Origin: Bemisia tabaci
Lineage: Eukaryota; Arthropoda; Insecta; Hemiptera; Aleyrodidae
NCBI RefSeq assembly: GCF_918797505.1
Contig: NC_092801.1
Location: 29,790,477-29,854,476, forward strand
Length of the DNA stretch: 64,000 nt
Direction: 5' to 3'
The notes under the pieces were generated by a model. It was not told the origin of the DNA. It saw only the letters and a program-made list of their open reading frames with translations, and did no database searches. Of this stretch, positions 1-12,600 are shown in pieces. The position numbers and the translations under genes are program-made. Within the stretch, counting starts at the first letter, position 1; each line of letters begins with the position of its first letter.

Positions 1-40
1 GTCAGCTTCACCCCCAGGTACTTGTATTGTTCGCAACTTT

Positions 41-1415
41 CTATATGTTGACCATCCTCCAGACTATGCTTTGCTGAGCACCTCCGACTGACATCTTTTT
101 TGTCTTACGGACACTAACCTCGAGGCCCCATTTGCGGTACTCCTCCACCAACTTCCGGGTCATATACTCTGCGTCATCGTGATCTTGACTTATGACTACC
201 TGGTCGTCAGCAAAGCATAGCGTGAACAGTGTTTCTTGGTCATTCAGAGGGACGCCCATGCCGGCACACTTTCTTTTCCATTCCTTCAGAACGTGCTCTA
301 GATATATCTTAAACAGCGTCGGTGACAGACAACATCCCTGCTTAAGCCCCTTGGTGACAAAAAAAAACCGTCTGAAAGCCTTCCTTGGCACTTAATTCTA
401 GCAAAAGCCCCCCGATAAAACTGCTTGAACTGCCCCAATAAGTCCCTTACTAAAACCAGTTTCTTCTAGGACTTCCCAAAGTTTCACAAGAGGAATACTA
501 TCATAAGCCTTTTCAATATCCAAAAACACTAAATGAAACTCCTGGCCAACAATTCTCTTCTTTTCGGTTAACTGGGTAACACAGAACAGATGATCAGCGG
601 TAGACCGACCAGCCCTAAACCCTGCTTGCTCCTCCGCCTCGAACGGGTCCACTCTTCTTCGATCTTCGCTTTCAACACTTTTCCATAAATTTTACTTATC
701 GTTCCTGTTACCGCTAACCCTCTGTAGTTCCCACAGTCATCCTTCCTTCCTTTTTTGTGCGACGCTGTTATCCAGGCCTCTTTCCATTCTTTCGGGATGT
801 CATCACCATCTATGCACTTCTGCAGCAAATCCCTGAGATGGTTAACCAACTTGCCAGTCCCACATTTATTAACTCGGCTGGAATGTTTCCTGGCCCAGGA
901 GCTCTTCCATTCATCAATTCCCTGATTGCTTTGACCACCTCCTCAACTCGAATTTCCATTGAGTGATCCTCGACTATATTTTCAGCATTCCCCGTTTGAA
1001 ACTCTGGTCGTCCTTCCGTCAATAATTTACTAAAATGTTCGTCAAGCTGTGAGATTGTTATCGGAGATATAATGTCCCGTTTCATGTCCCTTCTTAGACC
1101 TTTGATCAGCTTCCAGCTCTCAGCACTCTTCCCTTCCCCCCAGGTATGGTCAATCCTTGAGCAGTTGGTCTCCCAAGACTCGTTTTTCTTCCTGGTGATT
1201 AAAAGACGAACCCTCGCCTGGGCTTTCCTGTACGCGCCGCGGGTGTCTGCAGTCCTAGAAGCCAGATAGTCATGGTACTTCCTACGCTTTTCTTCAATTA
1301 CTTCCTCTACCTCTTTGTCCCACCAGTAGGGTTTCTGTACATCCTTGCTCTCATTACACACACCCAGGGCTTCCTTCGCAGCTGAATGTATACAACTTTT
1401 GATGAACTGGTACAA
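41..1415 (-). pseudogene. Reverse transcriptase region of RTE-like element (frameshifted)
   Basis: Consecutive minus-strand pieces in shifting frames give an RT palm and fingers in the right order: the linker (1415-810) with RAPGPGNIPAEL, then DCGNYRGLAV (849-568), QAGFRAGRSTADH and LDIEKAYDSI (652-398), and GLKQGCCLSPTLF and CFADDQVV (391-41). FADD is the catalytic aspartate pair. At least three frame changes show decay. The C-terminal part lies beyond the left edge. Confidence 0.85.
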
Positions 1416-1629
1416 CTCTTCTGCAGTATCGAAAGTTTCTACTCCAGTTTCTCATCCAGCCGCTTCCTGTAGAGCGCTTTCACGCTTTCATGCTGTAAGC
1501 TATCGATGTTGTAGTGCACTTGTTCAATCTTCGTTCCTTGTGGCTGGCACTTCTGATGTTGCAAGGTACTCCTCTGCAGCCCATACTTAACCGGAAATGC
1601 GATCTCCGCCTTGAGAAAAATGGTGATCA

Positions 1630-2459
1630 CTACCACAGGAGAACCCCCGGCAAACTCTTACTTGTTGAACCTTCATGGTACTCGTTTGCCTGGTGACCGC
1701 GTAGTCGAATGATTGACTTCAGCCCCCGAGTTTGCTGAACCCATGTGTACTTATGGATATCTCGATGTTGGTAGAATCCGTTCAGTATTTTCAACTCGTT
1801 TTGTTCACACATATCAATGATGCGTGCACCGTTGTCATTCATCGCCTCTTCACCGAAAGGTCCAACAACTTTAGAACCATTCCTTCGTCCGGTTCTACCA
1901 TTCAAATCTCCCATGATAATGACCTCCCTTGTCCTTAACCCGCAGAACCTCGTCGTTGAGTTGCTCAAAGAACTGATCCTTTAGATTGACGGGAGCATCA
2001 TCATTCACACCATATACTCCTAACAGGGCCACCTTGTGACCATGCAGTGTAAGATGCATTCTGATGATCCGCTGGTCTACTGCTTCCCAAGTAGTTATAG
2101 ACGGACGCAAACTTTTCCGGATAAGTATGGCGACTCCTTGCTGTGCGCGTTGATCTTTACTGACACCACTATAGAACAGATCATAAGTACCTAAGTTTTT
2201 CTGATCCTGTGCCTTTCTTTTTAGTTTCTGTTAACACGGCGACATCTACATTATACTTTTTTACCTCCGATATAACCTCTGTCAATTTATTAGAAATGCC
2301 CTGTACATTCCATGTCCCAAAAACCATCGTCCTTTTCCGTAGTTTGTGTCGCAAAATCCGTTTTTTTTCCATTATCACCGAGGCTATCTTTATTAGGCTT
2401 TTTAACATTAAGTTTTTTTCCGGGTATCGGGGAGCTAGCCCGATGCCCCAACCCCCCAA
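1630..2459 (-). pseudogene. AP-like endonuclease region of RTE-like element (frameshifted)
   Basis: The N-terminal block has TWNVQGI followed by DVAVLTETKKKG, matching the first catalytic blocks of AP-endonuclease-like EN domains. A second frame (2110-1895) carries VALLGVYGVN, and a third (1968-1630) carries IIMGDLNGRTG, the usual GDxN block, and a later KYTWVQQ stretch. These three pieces lie in order but in different frames, so at least two indels separate them. In an active element this domain would nick target DNA for target-primed reverse transcription. Confidence 0.8.
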
Positions 2460-2668
2460 CCTGGAGGACCAGGGTTTGATTTTGGAGTACCGTCTCCTAG
2501 ACAGGCTGCTTTCACCGCAGCTATGAGCCCTGTCTACCCCTCTGATGGTTCCCCTCTGGTGGTTCCTACGCCATGAAGCCGGTGACCATCTCCACCCCCC
2601 TTTGAGGCAGGGGCTACCAGCTGGGGTCCGCAGGATTGCTGAACCTGTGACAGTACTGAGTACAGTCC

Positions 2669-3508
2669 CCCCATACGGATTATATAATTTTTTATAATTT
2701 TTAATTTAATATAATTTTACATACCGACTAAAATATAACGCTTGAACCAAGTCACCGTTGCTTATTTTACGTGTGGGCGTAAACTACTGGACAAAAAAGG
2801 TGCGCCGACAAAAAATCGTTGGCAAAATGTCCTGGAACCGACACACTAAGAGTTGTCCTTAACGATATGGAGCCATCTGATTGGTTAAAAAAGGCACATC
2901 AAGTTCTGATCAATCAAAGATGTTGCTCTAACAGTGATGTGCTTCTTAATTAATCAGGAGAATGGATATTTTTCAATAATTTGAAAAAAAAATAATAATA
3001 AATAATTTGTGAAATCCATCAAAAATTGATCCATCAAATATAGGAATGATGGGTGCTTCGATTCAGGTCATTGAGTTAAAGCAAGTCTCTTATTGTCACC
3101 TCCTTGAACTTTTTTTAATTTTTCGTGTTCATGTCCTTTCTTGTTGGTCCTTTTTTAAGTTTTTAAAAATATATAGTTCAATTTTCCACACAATTATCTC
3201 TCCAATGTTTTGTCGATTTTCCAGTTACCCGAATCTGTGACCACTAGTGTCTACAATAGAAATTTTGGCTCGAATTACATGAAACTGACGTCTAAGTTTA
3301 CTTGTTTATCTATTTTTGGCAATTACTGCTCTGTACGGTTTCTTCATATGCGCTGAAATAGTGATCACTGCTTTGATGTAATAAACATAGTACTTCTCAC
3401 GCACGGCACCATTATGTTGATGAAATTAACCGTTGAATCCCTACATCATGATTTTCACCCCAACCTTCGATTAAAGGTACTTCCTGTACGTAATAGTATG
3501 CTACTTAC
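2669..3508. other. AT-rich interval with no recognised gene
   Basis: Between the RTE-like element and the last recognised exon of gene A. Both strands were read for the next FAS linker exon expected after the KS domain; none was found. No clear inverted repeat was seen. Confidence 0.5.
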
Positions 3509-3609
3509 TTAGAATTCGCTTTTAACAAGAGATGGCCAAAATGTCCAGATAGACCGATTGAATTCACGCCAATCAATGCGCCATTTAACTCAGTTGCTTC
3601 GGTAACGAC
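3509..3609 (-). CDS. Gene A exon 7: end of KS domain
   Basis: After TTATAG it reads VVTEATELNGALIGVNSI, then a stretch matching the FAS GINSFGFGGxNxHVLL block, though the Gly-rich part is degenerate (GLSGHFGHLLLK). The exon is 101 nt, leaving two bases, with a consensus donor GTAAGT. It is homologous to gene B 59622-59723, which is one base longer. Confidence 0.85.
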
Positions 3610-6600
3610 CTATAAGCATGTCAAATAGATAATAAAAACTTACTTTCTGACGTTATCTTAAAATTTAATTATTTATTTTTCTCAAAAAGCTAGGCTTTTC
3701 ATTCACTCATCCAAAGTAAATAGCTTGTACTTTAAATTCAGATACACAGTCTTTGACATTAATTATTCAACACACACTATCTACTTGGCTAAAATCGACT
3801 ATCTACTTAGCTCCCTTTTTCTAGGATTATGAGAGAGTCTACTGATAATGGAGCATCATAATTTCAATACAGCACTTTGTTCATAAATTATAACAAACGA
3901 GATAGTGCCAAGGGTAAGCACAGAAATTTTTATGCTCGAATGGCCAGTGGATATACAATTTTACCTTCTTGGAAGTCGAAATAGTTGTATCAATTGTATA
4001 ACCCCAATGAAATTTTATACCCCCGCGTTAAAGTCTCCGAGTTATACAACAAAGAGATCAAGTTTCCCCTCATTTTTATGGATATGCAATTTTACCTTCT
4101 TGGAAGTCGAAATAATTGTATCACTTTTTTGCCCCATCTAACTTTTCTACCCCTGCGTTGAAGTCTCTGAGTCAGTGGCAAAGAGATTTAAGTTTTCCTT
4201 CAGTCTTGTGGATATGCAAGTTTAACTGCTTGAAAGGCAAAATAGTTGTATCACTTTTTTCGCTCCATCTAACTTTTCTACCCCTGCGTTAAAGTCTCTG
4301 AGTCAGTGGCAAAGAGATTTAAGTTTTCCTTCAGTTTTGTGGTTATACAATTTTAACTGCTTGAAAGTCAAAATAGTTGATTTTCAACTTTTAGTTGGCC
4401 GTTTTAACAGCTCGAAATTGTCGGAATAAAGCTTTGCTACACACCCTTTGTTTGGGCAAATATAAACTTGTGAGCCTTTCACGTTTAGTTCTTGGGGATC
4501 TTGGATTATTTGTTATGCCACATTTTACTTTTTTACTCCAGCGTTCGCCTCTGAGTCAGTGGAATATATGGCAATATAACTTTCTAAATCCATCTATTAT
4601 CCCTCCATTGCCGAGCAAATATTTGAAAAACTTTTTACTAGCATTGATGCAAAGTAGTAAATGTCACCAATATTGCAGCTGCCTCTTTCTGCAATTTTCC
4701 AGCAACATTGTTGGAAATCGGCTGGCGAGCACCAGACAATCTCACCTTGATTCTTTTTGGCTCCAATTCTGGAATTGGTGAGGTTATGTTGATATTTGGT
4801 GGGATTGTAGAGCTTGTTAGCGCTATTATAGCTTTGACTGCCCCTGCAGCACAAGCGGCTGATTCTGCATGACCCATGTTTGATTTCATCGATCCAATGA
4901 GTAGCGGTTGCTTCCGCTTACGGCAAAAAACATCCGAAATAATGTCGGCCTCTTTGGCATCTATATCCTAGAATTAAATATTGGCAAAAAAAGTATAATA
5001 GTTTTTTGCCCTTTTTTCGAATCCAGATGTTCGCATAAAATATAGCGACAAGCAGTGTATGTATGTTCATGTTGATTATTCTCCCTTCAGAAAATTAAAT
5101 CTTTCAAGGTTTTTTGTGTCAAAAAATCTATATTTATGGGCATTGCTGCTACAGAAAAAGTGGATTTTTTTAAAACCCTGCATATTACGCGTGCGCATGC
5201 TTAAGATACACACTGGGAAAAAAAAACACATTGTATCTAGAGACCAGACTCTTAAAAACATCGACAAGAAAAATACTCTTGATTCAATCAGATTTAAGCT
5301 TAAATCAAGAACCAAGCCTCCTAATTTGGGCGGATTTCCATTTGATTTAAGCTTAAATCTGATTGAATCAAGAATCCTTTTTCTTGTCAATGTTTTGAAG
5401 AGTCTGGACTCTAGATACAATGTGTTTTCATTTCCAGTGCACCGGCTTAGCTCATTTTTGACATTCTGATCCTTAGACATGGTAGGTTGAAAAAGTAAAT
5501 GGGCCCTTATTAGAACTAATTTTTTGGAATTGAATTTTCAAATTATTGCAATTTACAGTTTCGTACATATTTTTTAGAATTAATTGTTTTTCATGTCTGT
5601 AAAATTGACCAAAAAAATAAATTTTTGCAAGAATGCACCGATGCAAGTTCCGTCCGAAATTGTTTTATTTTTGCACGAGATTATAAAAAAATCAGGGACA
5701 ATTTCAGTTAGAAACGTCCATGATTCTCCTCGTAAAAACTCAATTTCCCAGGAGGAATTGGACTGCATTTTGCAATTTGGAACTATAAATTCTGGCTCAT
5801 CTGAAAAAAACACTTGTGTGCATAGGGAAACTAATGGCACATACGTTGTCTTTAAACCGGGCTAGAATTTATAGTTCCTAATTGCAAAATGTAGTCCAAT
5901 TTGGCACCACTAAAATGGACTAAAGTTTGCAATTTGGAACTATAAATTCTAGCCCGGATGAAAAACACCGTATGTGCCATTAGTTTCCCTATGCACATAA
6001 GTGTTTTTCCAGAAGAGTCAGAGTTTATAGTTCCAAATTGCAAAATGTAGTCCAAATGTAGTGACGTTCTCTCATGAGAAGAACGACAACTTGGCTAAGG
6101 ATCGACTATAGAGCACCTTTATTCGTGGAAGGTCATAAATTTGCTGAAAATATATGAGTATATTAGACGAACTTTGAGTCCACAGCCATCCGCTTCAATG
6201 TAGCCAACGTCAGAGGGGTCGATGTTCCATTTGGAGTAAAGTTGACGGAGCATTTCTTTCACTGGTCCTCCGTCGAACGCCAGTAGGTTGCCCTCTTTGG
6301 TGCCAAAGAACCTGTACTCCGCTCCAATGATCGTCGCCCAATTCCGGCGAGCATCCGGCGCGCGTTGTATGAAAAATGCCACGCAGCTCTCACTGAGAGC
6401 ATAACCGTGCGCTGAAATCACGGAAATCAATAGAAATAGAATCAAGAAAGCACAACGATATTTTTTGACGGAACGAAGATGACAGCACCTTTAATTGAAC
6501 TTCATTTCGGAATTCCTGGTTCATTCGCGTAAAAACACATAAGTGCATATGAAAACTAACGGCACAAACGTTGTTTCTTAAATGAGCTGGGAATTTTAGT

Positions 6601-9600
6601 TTCATGTGGTCTAATTCTAGCACTTTTCTAGCTCTTTTAAAAAAGTGTTATGATAGTGTTGAGGCTCCACTTAACGTTTTAAGGTGATTCTATGGACGCC
6701 ATGTTTTATGTCAGAACGGCATGCGATATATCGCATCAATTGGTTCCATTTTTCAGCTACTCGTCATTTTTCTCCAATTTTGAGATCGCAATTCTGTTGT
6801 CAGGAGACTATAGCACCCACTTACCATTTTTAACAAAGAAATTCAACTTAATAAAGGAGTGGTTTTTTTAGAGTGAAAATATCGCATTCGAGTGCAGTTT
6901 CGATATCAGTATCGAATGCGATGTTTTCTCTCTAAAAAAACCACGCCTTTATTACGTTGAATACATACATATGAGTTGCTTTTACAGCGCTCTTCGGCGC
7001 TCTACGACGCCCAATCGCCACAAAGCTCGGTCTTCCCACAGGTCATCAGGGAGTTGACACTCCCTCATCTCACTTAACACCCCCTGTCGCCAACCTCTCA
7101 CTGGGCGTCCCGTACGTCTCCTCCCAGGAGGAACCCAATCAAGCATCTTTTTTGGCAGCCTCTCTTCAGTCATCCTATTGACAGCTGTCTGGTCATGACG
7201 TCAAACACGATGTCATTTTCGACTTCCATTATCTGACGCACTCTATCATTACGGACCCGATCTCTCCTAGAAATTTCTGCCGACCATCTCCAAAAATCCA
7301 TCTCCGTTGCTCTTAGCATATCCTGTGTCCGTTTCTTCAGCTGCCAAACTTCATATCCGTATGTTAATATACTTTTGACTACAGCGTTGTATATCCTCCT
7401 CTTGTTATGTTTGGAAATCCGCTGATCCCAGAGGATTCCATTTAACATCGCTATAGCCTTCCTTGCTAAGGTGTTCCTTTCCCTGATAGCTTGATCCGTC
7501 CTTCCATCCTGGGTCAACCGCACTCCCAAGTACTTAAAGTGCTCGCAGCCTTTGATCTGCTGCCTATCCTCCAACTCAATGCTTTTCTGATCACCACCAA
7601 AAGTCATCTTCTCAGATTTGGATATGCTGACTTCCAAACCCCACTTCCGATACTCTTCTACTAACTTGCGCATCATGTACTCCGCGTCATCTTGATCTTG
7701 AGCAACCACAACCTGGTCATCAGCAAAGCACAGAGTGAATAGAGTTTCAAAATCACCCAAGGGGACACCCATACCAGAACATTTCCTTGTCCATTCCTTT
7801 AGCACACATTAATATATTAGCGAATGAATGAATATTACGTTGAATTTCTTTGTTAAAATTGGTAAGTGAGTGCTTTAGTCTCCTGACAACAGAATTGCGA
7901 TCTCAAAATTGGAGAAAAATGACGAGTAGCTGAAAAAATGGAACCAATTGATGCGATATATCGCATGCCGTTCTGACACAAAATATGGCGTCCATCGAAT
8001 CACCTTAAGCTTAACCTCAAAAGAATGCTTGCTCACATAACTCGGTTTGCGACGTCGCAGACTTCCTGTCATACTTTATTTTTCAAACGGAAAACTACCC
8101 AACGGCAATTCTTTAAAACTTCCGTGATTGTTCTTCTCTATGCGAAGAAAACTCTGCAAAAACTCCAAGAAATGATGTCAATTTGTTCTCCTTCAAAAAA
8201 ATAACATAGAGGCGGAGATTTTCAGACGAAGCAAACGAGGTATGTGATTGCGGACTTAAGCCGTCATTATGTTGTTAGCTGAACGTCTTTATGCTACGAG
8301 GAACTGCATACAAATGAAGTAAATCAAAACAAGTTATGCACATGGGATTTTGTTCCGTTCGATTTGGTTCATGTGCATATAGTTCCTATCAACATATACC
8401 TAATACGTTCAGTTGATTCGAAATTTGAGTCGTTTGAACACAACAAATCACTCAAGCTTGCGCCACTTTTCACCCTGGTTATAATATTATAGTCTTCGGC
8501 AAATATGTTTACTAGTTATAAGGGCTCAGTCGGATGTTACAACATCATAGGCGAGACAAGGAGAATCTTGTGGGGAATGGGGACAGAAGGGATCCTCATG
8601 AAGGGGAACACTAAATGACATTGCACCATTGAACGTATTTATGCCAAAAGGAATTATGTCTCACACAGACCCTATGTACATAGTTCATTTGAGCATTAAT
8701 ACGTCCCATTGGAGATCTAGAAGAGTCCCTTGGCTCCAAAAGGGAGATTCGGGGATTTCCCTCGCTTCCAAGAGGATCAGATAGAGACCATCCCGAGATA
8801 ATGTTGATCAATTGAAGCTCTCGGCAGCAATTTTAAGCTGTTCTGACCGAAAATTCGTTCACATTACAATTTCAAAGATTCAATGATAAGTCACGCACTT
8901 GCTTCCTTGGTAAAATGTTTTATGTCTTAAAAGACGCCAATCACTGCCCCGCGAAAGAAAAACGATGATGCGAAACTTCCCCTGATGAAACTGTAATTTT
9001 ATTTAAAAATATGGATATTTTTCCTTGAAATGTTCACATAATTGAAATCAAATTGCGAGTAAAATTCTCTGAAAAATATCCAACGGTCTCCATGAAAGTT
9101 CCTATTTCATCGGAAGAAATTTGACGACATACGACGCATACGGCGTTTTTCCTTCGCAGAGTCACTGTTCTAAGGGAAAACACTACATGAGCCTTTAGGC
9201 GTCGCCAAATTTCCTTTGATAAATCAAAAATTTAGGGGAATATTTATGAACATTATTCTTTCGATTTTTCAGAGAATTTCATTCGTTATTTGATCCAAAT
9301 AGTTTAAAAATGTCAAGGAAAAATATTAACAACTTTCCTCAAAAATAAACATTTTATAGGAGGAAATTTCGCAACTCTCGAATGTTCATACGGCATTTTT
9401 TCTTAGCACGGTAGAAAGTAGGTTAAAGCGGCATTAGGGGAACGGGGCATCTGAGCCACCTAGTTCCGCCTACGGTTAGCATTGAGTTTAAATTTACCCT
9501 TTTGATCAAAAGCGTTGCATTTCCCATCCTCGGCAGCCAGACCCATTCCCTGTGCAACGAACACTGAGCGAGGGGATAGAATAAAGTTGGCCGTCACAAC

Positions 9601-12600
9601 CAACGCTGCATCAATCAACCCCTCCTCTAATTGAGCTCTCGCCTCATTAATGAAGTGGAATGTTTGACCGTAACCTCCTTGCACGGAAAAACTGGGACCT
9701 GCAAAACATCAATACATCATTAGCTCAAAGATCAAGTGTATGAGAATCTTGTAGTCGATCGAAGGATGTAATGGAGATGTTGCATGTGTGAGGAATATGC
9801 GATTTGACCATTGATTCTTACGTAAAAGTTTGCAAGAAACACGATGGTGCCACTGGTTTTCTCTGAAATCAACTCCCAAGCTCAAAAAAAGCTCTCAAGT
9901 TGAGGCCAAAGTGGAGGGGATATCCAACGCTTTCCGGAGAGTCCACCTCTACATCAAGACAAACTCTCCATGCTAAGATAGGGAGCAAATACATTAGCAT
10001 AGGGTTGCCGTGTTTTCAGTTTTAGAGTCCCCAAATAAAGTGGCAGCCCTGTCAATGTATTTGCTCCCTGTCTTTGCATGGAGAGTCTGTCCTGATGTAG
10101 AGGTGGATTAGCAGGATATCCTAATCCCCTCCATTTTGGCCTCAACTTGAGAGCTTTTTTTTGAGCTTGAGAGTGGATTTCAGACAAAACCAGTGGCACC
10201 ATCGTGTTTCTTGCGAATTTTTACATAAGAATCAACAGTCAAATCGCAAATTCCTCACGCATGCAACATCTCCATTGTCGGGGCGGTTTCATTTACTACT
10301 ATTAATAAGTCGCTCTTGTAGCGCTTCTGTGCGCTCTGCGACACCCAACCGCCACTGACAGCGATTTTACTTACCAGAGCTCCTCCAGCAGATCGCATTA
10401 CCAGCTCATTGCCTGCCTTATTCCCTCAATCCACGCTTTGGCAGGGCGTCTTCTACGTTTTCTGCCGAGGAGGACCCAATCTAGAACCTTCTGATAGGCA
10501 ACCAATTATCTGGCATCTTTCATACGTGCCCATACCAGATAAGCTGTTTTGTGAAAATGTCATGCACTATGTTGTTTTCGACGCCCATAATTTCACGTAC
10601 CCTTTCATTCCGAACGTGATCTTCCCTTGAAACTCCGGCCGATCTACGCCTGTAGTCCATTTCGGTTGCCATAAAAATATCCTGGGACCGTTTCTTCAAC
10701 TGCCATACTTTGCTGCCATAGGCATGCATTTACATAGTTTACATTGTTTAAAGAAATATTGTTTTTTCAACATCAAAAATATGATAGACAAGATATGATA
10801 TGATTCAAGATATGGTAGAATATCAAGACAATTGGACTGCGTTAAGCAGAAAGGAACTAAACCACATCTAATATCGCCAAATTTAAAAGGGACACTTTTA
10901 TTTTTTTACAAAAGAACGTTTGTACGGATTCCTTTGACAATTTTAAGGAATTTGCTTCGTACCATGTAGAAAATGTACTGATATTTGCAAACAAATGCGC
11001 ACCACCGTTTTTATGTAAAAAAGTAAAGTGCCCAATTACATTTGGCAAAAGATGATGTAGCTTGGCTCCATCCTGCTTCACGCGGTCCAATTATAAATAG
11101 TTCTGATTGTGTTAGTGCACACAAAAATTTCAGGTCCGAGACAGAAGTCCTTCAATTTAAAAAAAAAAATAAAAAAAAGTGGCCCACAGAAGTTTTACTC
11201 ACGATTAATTTTTCTTTCTTCTGTTTTTTCTTGATACCAATTTGAGTACCTGCGGACCGATTATTGAAATTGATAGACAAATCTATAGACAAAGGAGACA
11301 AAAGAGATAAGGAGAGATCCTATTGGTGGAAGCGAGTGGTTGCATAGACAAAGGAGGTAGGTAATAGACTAACTAACGGCAACCCACGAGAGACCCGACA
11401 GTTAGTCTATCATTTTCTCCCTTAGTCTATACGAACCACACATTTCAACCAATAGGATCGCTCCATACTCCCTATGTCTGCTTTGTCTTTAGCTTTGTCC
11501 ATCAATTTCAATAATCAGTCCGCCTGGACAACGCTACAAAGCGACAGACAAGCAATCTCCGTTTCAATAGATGTACAGCTGTCGATCTCAGATAAGAAGA
11601 TTTTTGTCTTACTTCTTCACTCAGAACGTCGTCGGGGTCTTAGACCATAGTTTACATTACAGTTTATATTATCGTAATACGAATTATATTCCCTTTCATC
11701 CGAATCAACAAGACTTTTGTTGTAACCAACCTTTCAAGTCCAACGTGAAGGAGAGTCTATTGGCGGTGAAACATCGAGCAATGCCGAGCAGCGCTCTCTG
11801 AGACTGGGCGTACGGTGTGCTCATCTCGAATTCACTGAAGTCGTACACACTGAAGACTGCAGTTTTTGAGCCTGCTAGCGACTTTGGATTCACTCCTAAA
11901 ATTATTCAGAACACGTCTTTATTCACATAAACCCTTTCAAAAATGGCTGTCAAAAATAGGTAACATTAAAATATTTATAAAATCCTAATATTCACGAGAA
12001 AGGAGACATCATTTTTTCAATGTTTCCATAAATTAAACAAACTGTACCTGAACCGAAAGAAAATTAGGTGTGGATTAGACTTTCAGCTCACTTTGATCGG
12101 AATACCTGTGTATTTAGCCCGAATTCATTCATTTTAGAATTGTATCATTTGAATAAGATATTCGTAGAGCAAATGAAGTAGGAAAAAACCAGGTCTTCTC
12201 GGTTAATTTCTCCAAGGAAAATAAGTTTGAAGTGTTATTCCTTTGTGTAGAAATAAATGACAGACGAGTTTTGAACTCAATATTTCAGGGTCAGTTTTTT
12301 TAATTTTTACCTACCATTTGTTGCATGGTTTCGCTTAAACCAAGTAAATGACTAATTTTGCTGGCAGCGATAGTCGCTCATCGTGGAAAGTCTAAAAAAT
12401 AAAAAATCTAGCTCAATTCTAGTAATTGAAACCTGTTAAACCAACCTGCATCAATAATAGCCTCAATACTCGTTTCCAACGCCTGTTTTGCAATCGGGTC
12501 CATGGTAGGAGGTGAACTAAGAGGGACTTTAAAGAATATTGCATCGAATTTCTCAGGAGAAAAGGCTTTACCACAATGCCGGGAAGCTCCTTGGGCTGAA

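Larger units (their letters stand above)
1..2668 (-). mobile_element. RTE-like non-LTR retrotransposon, 3' end cut by window edge
   Basis: Reading the minus strand, the 5' part at about 2668-2340 is a GC-richer leader. It is followed by an AP-type endonuclease (EN) region and a reverse transcriptase (RT) region that runs off the left edge. Frames change several times, so this copy is dead. The RT shares long stretches with the copies at 6963-7832, 21260-21837 and 10290-10735, for example the CFADDQVV catalytic block, so all belong to one family. The complete copies elsewhere in the window end in short TACA-type tandem repeats, as RTE-clade elements often do. The clade assignment comes from recall of family motifs, not a search. 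Confidence 0.85.

Noticed and set aside
3945..4390. Regularly spaced repeats considered as a CRISPR array
   Set aside because: The whole ~131-bp unit is repeated, with no constant repeat plus unique spacer pattern, and the genome is eukaryotic.
4395..4781. 128-codon plus-strand open frame
   Set aside because: Its right part is antisense to the KSNMGH exon; no recognisable motif.
5059..5480. Two open frames of about 135 codons on opposite strands
   Set aside because: Both arise from the 5211-5439 palindrome, which makes the two translations near copies of each other.
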